Positions 27,496 to 30,933 of a DNA stretch of 30,933 bases are shown piece by piece (the first letter of the stretch is position 1; each line of letters starts with the position of its first letter). The position numbers and the translations under genes are program-made. The stretch comes from Zancudomyces culisetae (Eukaryota > Kickxellomycota > Harpellomycetes > Harpellales > Legeriomycetaceae): assembly GCA_001969505.1 (NCBI GenBank), contig LSSK01001254.1, forward strand, positions 1-30,933. Direction: 5' to 3'. Below the pieces are notes generated by a model. The model ran no database searches. It was given only the letters and a program-made list of their open reading frames with translations, and was not told where the DNA came from.

Positions 27496-28440
27496 ATGGA
27501 TGCTCAGACCGGACAAGCGGAAAAGCGTACGGACAAGCTGAAGAAATGGGTATTGAATTATTTAAATAGATATCGGAAAATAGACTTGAGAAGCGGACTA
27601 TTCCTCTTGGTAGTAGCTATCTTTTTTGGACTAGCATACTGGTTCAATAATGTGATGGCCAACTTTGCTTCAAAAAGAAGCATGAAGGTCGAGGAAGAGG
27701 TAGGAAGAAGACTTGTTTTGCCTGATTTAGGATTTGAACTACTCCCAACCACGAGTCTGCTAGGATTGACTGATGCCTTTGTAACTCTAACCATTGTCAT
27801 ATCAGTCTTGCTCTTACTGGTTTATGAGCGACCGTATCGTTTTCTAGGGAGATTTTTACTCGCCTGGGGACTATCACTTTTACTCAGAATTACTACTATT
27901 GGGACAACATCGTTGCCCGATCCGAGATCAACCTGCGAATACATCACTGGAAATATTTTTACAGAGGTCGCTCTACACAGATGCGGAGATTTGATATTTT
28001 CTGGTCACACAATAATCTACGCAACAAACTTTATGGCGTGCTTTTCCTTTTCACCTAGAAATATTTTGGGAAAGATAATAACGCTATTGGTATTCGGAGT
28101 CGCTATATCTGGGTCAATTATTGTGCTAGCTAACCGGGCCCACTACACGGTTGATGTTCTTCTAGCTTGGTATATTTCGATCGGATCTTGGTACATTGTA
28201 GCATGGGTCTGGTACTGGCAGATAACTGTTAAAAAGAGGTTCTTAATTATTGAGTACCCTATGGGATTAGGTAGACATAGAAGCAGCGAAAAAGATGCTA
28301 TTGTTCAACGGAGAATAAAACGTCTGGAATTGGACGTTTTGCTGCAAAATGAGGAAAATGGTGAAGAGTCACAGGAGTCCTTTGATAAGATGTCACCAAC
28401 TTTAAAAATGGCCACTGCGGAACAAGAATTACCTATGTAG
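27496..28440 (+). CDS. Sphingomyelin/IPC-synthase-like PAP2_C membrane protein (paralog 2)
   Basis: This is a 314-residue member of the sphingomyelin synthase family, expected to move a head group onto ceramide in the Golgi/ER lumenal leaflet. The family blocks are better kept than in the copy at 14938-16035: LPDLGFELLP (about residues 75-84) stands for the first block, and YRFLGRFLLAWGLSLLLRI followed by TTSLPDP for the second. CGDLIFSGHT contains H171, and AHYTVDVLLAWY contains H216 and D220, spacings of 45 and 4. Membrane segments lie at about 35-55, 92-110, 118-135, 170-188, 195-212 and 218-238. The N-terminus is short, basic and without the SAM domain found in SMS1 and SMSr. The C-terminal 60 residues are charged and cytosolic. 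Whether it makes sphingomyelin, IPC or ceramide phosphoethanolamine cannot be read from the sequence. Confidence 0.87.
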   Translation: MDAQTGQAEKRTDKLKKWVLNYLNRYRKIDLRSGLFLLVVAIFFGLAYWFNNVMANFASKRSMKVEEEVGRRLVLPDLGFELLPTTSLLGLTDAFVTLTIVISVLLLLVYERPYRFLGRFLLAWGLSLLLRITTIGTTSLPDPRSTCEYITGNIFTEVALHRCGDLIFSGHTIIYATNFMACFSFSPRNILGKIITLLVFGVAISGSIIVLANRAHYTVDVLLAWYISIGSWYIVAWVWYWQITVKKRFLIIEYPMGLGRHRSSEKDAIVQRRIKRLELDVLLQNEENGEESQESFDKMSPTLKMATAEQELPM

Positions 28441-29500
28441 GTAGTATATTAGAATTCTTTTGATTATTTTTTTTAAATCTTTTTTTTCAGTCTTTGATGT
28501 TGTATGTAAATTAACTGCTTTTATTATTTCAAAAGTTACAATTAAGGTCCGGTTTTTTATTTGAAGGAGGTAAGGTAGGTGGATGGGTGGTTATAGTTGA
28601 ATAGTCGGAATAATGCTGCAATTTGCATTTAAAAGCTTTATTAGCAGAGTATTAAATAAGATTGAAGAGTGAATCTGAGCAAATAAAGCTGATGTTCAAA
28701 AATTTTAATATGGCGCAGATAACCACCAACGCCACCCTGTTTATGTATAGGATGATGCTTGCATTTTAGTACTGGCAAAGCCAAGTTGAGGGTATTATTA
28801 ATAAAGCATGCATTTATTAGAGAATACTATTCTACTACTTTAAATATATTCTCCTGTTAAAGATACAGCGCCATGATTGGAAATTCGCCATTTATTATAT
28901 TTGATAACTCTTGAAAAAGAACCTTAAAAACGGTCTTTTAAGAGCCGGAAACATTTAGAAATTTTATTCCCTTGTTTGATTTACTTCAAAGATGAAAAAA
29001 ACGGCTTAAGCCTCAAAGTGAGAGATTTAGTATTTGTCTAGGAATAACACTTTCAGCACTGACAAAAAACCATTTGCTCCAAATGAAAACCTGATTGTTT
29101 TAATATAATACTAATTAAAAACCCCGATAAACACATATATCTCTAGCGTTTGTGATGCGATGAGAAGTTGAGGAAACTAGTTCGCTTGAAGCCCAATTTG
29201 TATCGGTTCATACATGTGGTGCATCTATATTTACATGTATGAATTTATACAAATGTATTTTTGTTATTAACTGATTGATTATTACCAAACAAAGGGGTTT
29301 GAATGTAATGGTGTTTGTCATGTGTTGTGTAAATATTCGAGAATTATGAACTGCACAACACCAATACATAGAAAATCAAAATATGTCAATATTTCAGTTA
29401 CCTAATTCAGAAGCTGCTTGTTATAAAAACATTTTTTTGTACTAGATTTGTGACAGATCTAAATATTTGAATAAAAATGAAGATACATGACATTAACTTT

Positions 29501-29545
29501 ATTCTCCCCTATCTCCCGTATCTCCCGTATCTTCCTTATCTCGCT
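29501..29545 (+). repeat. Degenerate 9-base tandem repeat, five units
   Basis: Five consecutive 9-mers: ATTCTCCCC, TATCTCCCG twice, TATCTTCCT and TATCTCGCT. Two central units are identical and the outer ones diverge by one to three bases. Confidence 0.8.
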
Positions 29546-29680
29546 TTCACCACTTACTTCCTGAAAAATTACAAATTTAACGCTTTTCGCTGTTTATTGT
29601 TACTATACTTTTTTTTTGGGAGGAAGGGAGCTTTGTGTGGGAGGTAATAGTGGGAGATGGGAAAATAAAGGTCCGCTTTG

Positions 29681-29708
29681 TGGTTAGTGGTCAGTGGTCA
29701 GTGGTCAG
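29681..29708 (+). repeat. 7-base tandem repeat TGGTCAG, four units
   Basis: TGGTTAG is followed by three perfect TGGTCAG units, ending at TGAAGG. It lies 135 bases after the 9-base array. Confidence 0.85.
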
Positions 29709-30933
29709 TGAAGGTTTTCTCTTGAAACAAGCAATGAGAACGAGTTAAAAACCCCTGAGCCCTTTATTCGAATCAGCCGTTTTATGCCCTTTTGTTTTTA
29801 AAAGTAAATGAGAACTGCCTTATCTTTCAATCGGTGAAGCCAAAATCCCGCGAATTTACAACCTCTGTTTTTTTTTGTTTTTTTGTTTTTTTATTATTTG
29901 TTTTTTTTGCCAACTCAATGATGTGCCGGCCAAATATCTAAATGAGCCAGATGACGATGTGCACAAAGTTCGCAAATAAACTCGCAGAAAATCTTCTCGA
30001 CAACTATAAGCGTTTGTGTCATTAACATACGAGTGCTTTTTGGCTGCAAGCCATACATACCCACAATTCAGCAAAAAAAAACTATCTGCTTTATGAGGAT
30101 TGGTGGGCTCAGAAAGGCTTGGCCAATAGCTTACAAGCCACACTTTTATATATCCTCTAGCTCTCGAGTCTCATTTTAATAAAGCTTATTAGGACAAATC
30201 ATACTCTGAACTACCCTTCTGGGGATCTGATTTGACCAGAGATGCTGTTGCGAGTTATTGCTTCACAAAGCCTCGAATCCTTTTTTAATAAATAAAACTT
30301 GCAGCACAGAATTACACTATTTTGAGTTTGGCTTGGATGGAGGAGCAGAAAAGGGATCGTTTGCTAGAAGAGTCATGAAATACTTAAAAAACGATTTTTA
30401 CGTTTTTCAAGCTTTTTGTTTTCATCTTTTCGCTAGTTTTTGTATTTATTTAAGTATTCAAACACCAATCTATATAATAACCGGTATTTACAAGAGTACT
30501 ATTTTTTACAGAACATTGATATATAGAAAGGCTAAATGAACGGTATTTTACGTAATAAGCAATATATGGAAGTACGGGTATAATATAAAACAACCAATGA
30601 TTACCATTGAAAACATGAATTTCGACGTTTTACAGGTAAGCTTGTTAAAGATATCATAGCTAAAATGTTTAGATTACTGGTGTACAGTAAAGTGAAAACA
30701 AGCAATTAAGTAATCGTTGTGGCATTTTCTTTCTACTTAACGCAACTTCAATAATTAAATTCCGGTAATTACTCAACCATTTTAATAAAAAAACGAATGA
30801 AGAGGGGTCGCTAAGTGATTGCTTTTGTTTAGAAATGTATACAATCACTTTGTTTTGTCGCAGCATGAAATGTGAAAAGCTTTAGTAAGGATGAGATGAA
30901 AAAAACAAAACCATTAGGTTCACATGACAAAAA

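Larger units (their letters stand above)
28441..30933. other. 2.5 kb gene-poor right flank
   Basis: No recognisable gene. Frames of 93-95 codons at 29856-30143 (minus) and 30258-30539 (plus) have no family resemblance. It contains a degenerate 9-base array (29501-29545), a 7-base array (29681-29708) and poly-T stretches near 29871-29910. Confidence 0.5.

Noticed and set aside
30220-30290. tRNA-like B-box resemblance (CTCGAATCC followed by T6)
   Set aside because: No acceptor stem follows the would-be T arm and no A-box is placed correctly.
30258-30539. 93-codon plus-strand frame
   Set aside because: No recognisable domain, biased towards Phe/Ile/Tyr as expected of AT-rich non-coding DNA.
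1-30933. CRISPR arrays, insertion sequences, rRNA, transposon ends
   Set aside because: No regularly spaced repeats, transposase or reverse transcriptase motifs, or rRNA signatures were seen on either strand.

Overview
The window looks like nuclear DNA of an ascomycete yeast. It is AT-rich, introns are few and short, splice signals are yeast-like (GTATGT or GTAAGT donors, CTAAC or TACTAAA branch sites), and every recognisable protein is a fungal-type eukaryotic housekeeping protein. A complex I subunit (NDUFB8 type) is present, which excludes Saccharomyces-like yeasts that have lost complex I. CTG sits at invariant leucines of the P4-ATPase, so the locus reads as standard code rather than CUG-Ser. 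An early-branching Saccharomycotina lineage, for example near Dipodascaceae, is my inference only.

Layout from left to right. Positions 1-2635 (minus) hold the N-terminal 878 codons of a Bni1-type formin that runs off the left edge just before FH1. Positions 2636-7451 are a 4.8 kb stretch with no recognisable gene. Positions 7452-12617 (plus) encode a 1721-residue Dnf3-like P4-ATPase lipid flippase. After a 2.3 kb gap with G-quadruplex-type C-rich tracts comes a sphingomyelin/IPC-synthase-like (PAP2_C) protein at 14938-16035 (plus). A compact housekeeping block follows: mitochondrial ribosomal protein uS2m/MRP4 (plus), glucosidase II beta subunit GTB1 (minus, one intron), ribophorin I/OST1 (plus, one intron), complex I NDUFB8 (minus, two introns) and Rab GDP-dissociation inhibitor GDI1 (minus, two introns, first coding exon only ATG). 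After 2.2 kb of non-coding DNA comes a second PAP2_C sphingolipid-synthase-like gene at 27496-28440 (plus). The last 2.5 kb has two small tandem-repeat arrays and no recognisable gene.

The genes have a strong secretory and membrane-lipid flavour. A flippase sets phospholipid asymmetry, two putative sphingolipid head-group transferases act in the lumenal leaflet of Golgi/ER membranes, GTB1 and OST1 act in ER N-glycosylation and glycoprotein quality control and share one divergent promoter, GDI1 recycles Rabs and the formin builds actin cables for polarised secretion. There is no sign of a bacterial-style operon or a mobile element. The most unusual content is the pair of sphingomyelin-synthase-family genes, both with intact catalytic triads, because yeasts normally make complex sphingolipids with the unrelated-looking AUR1-type IPC synthase.
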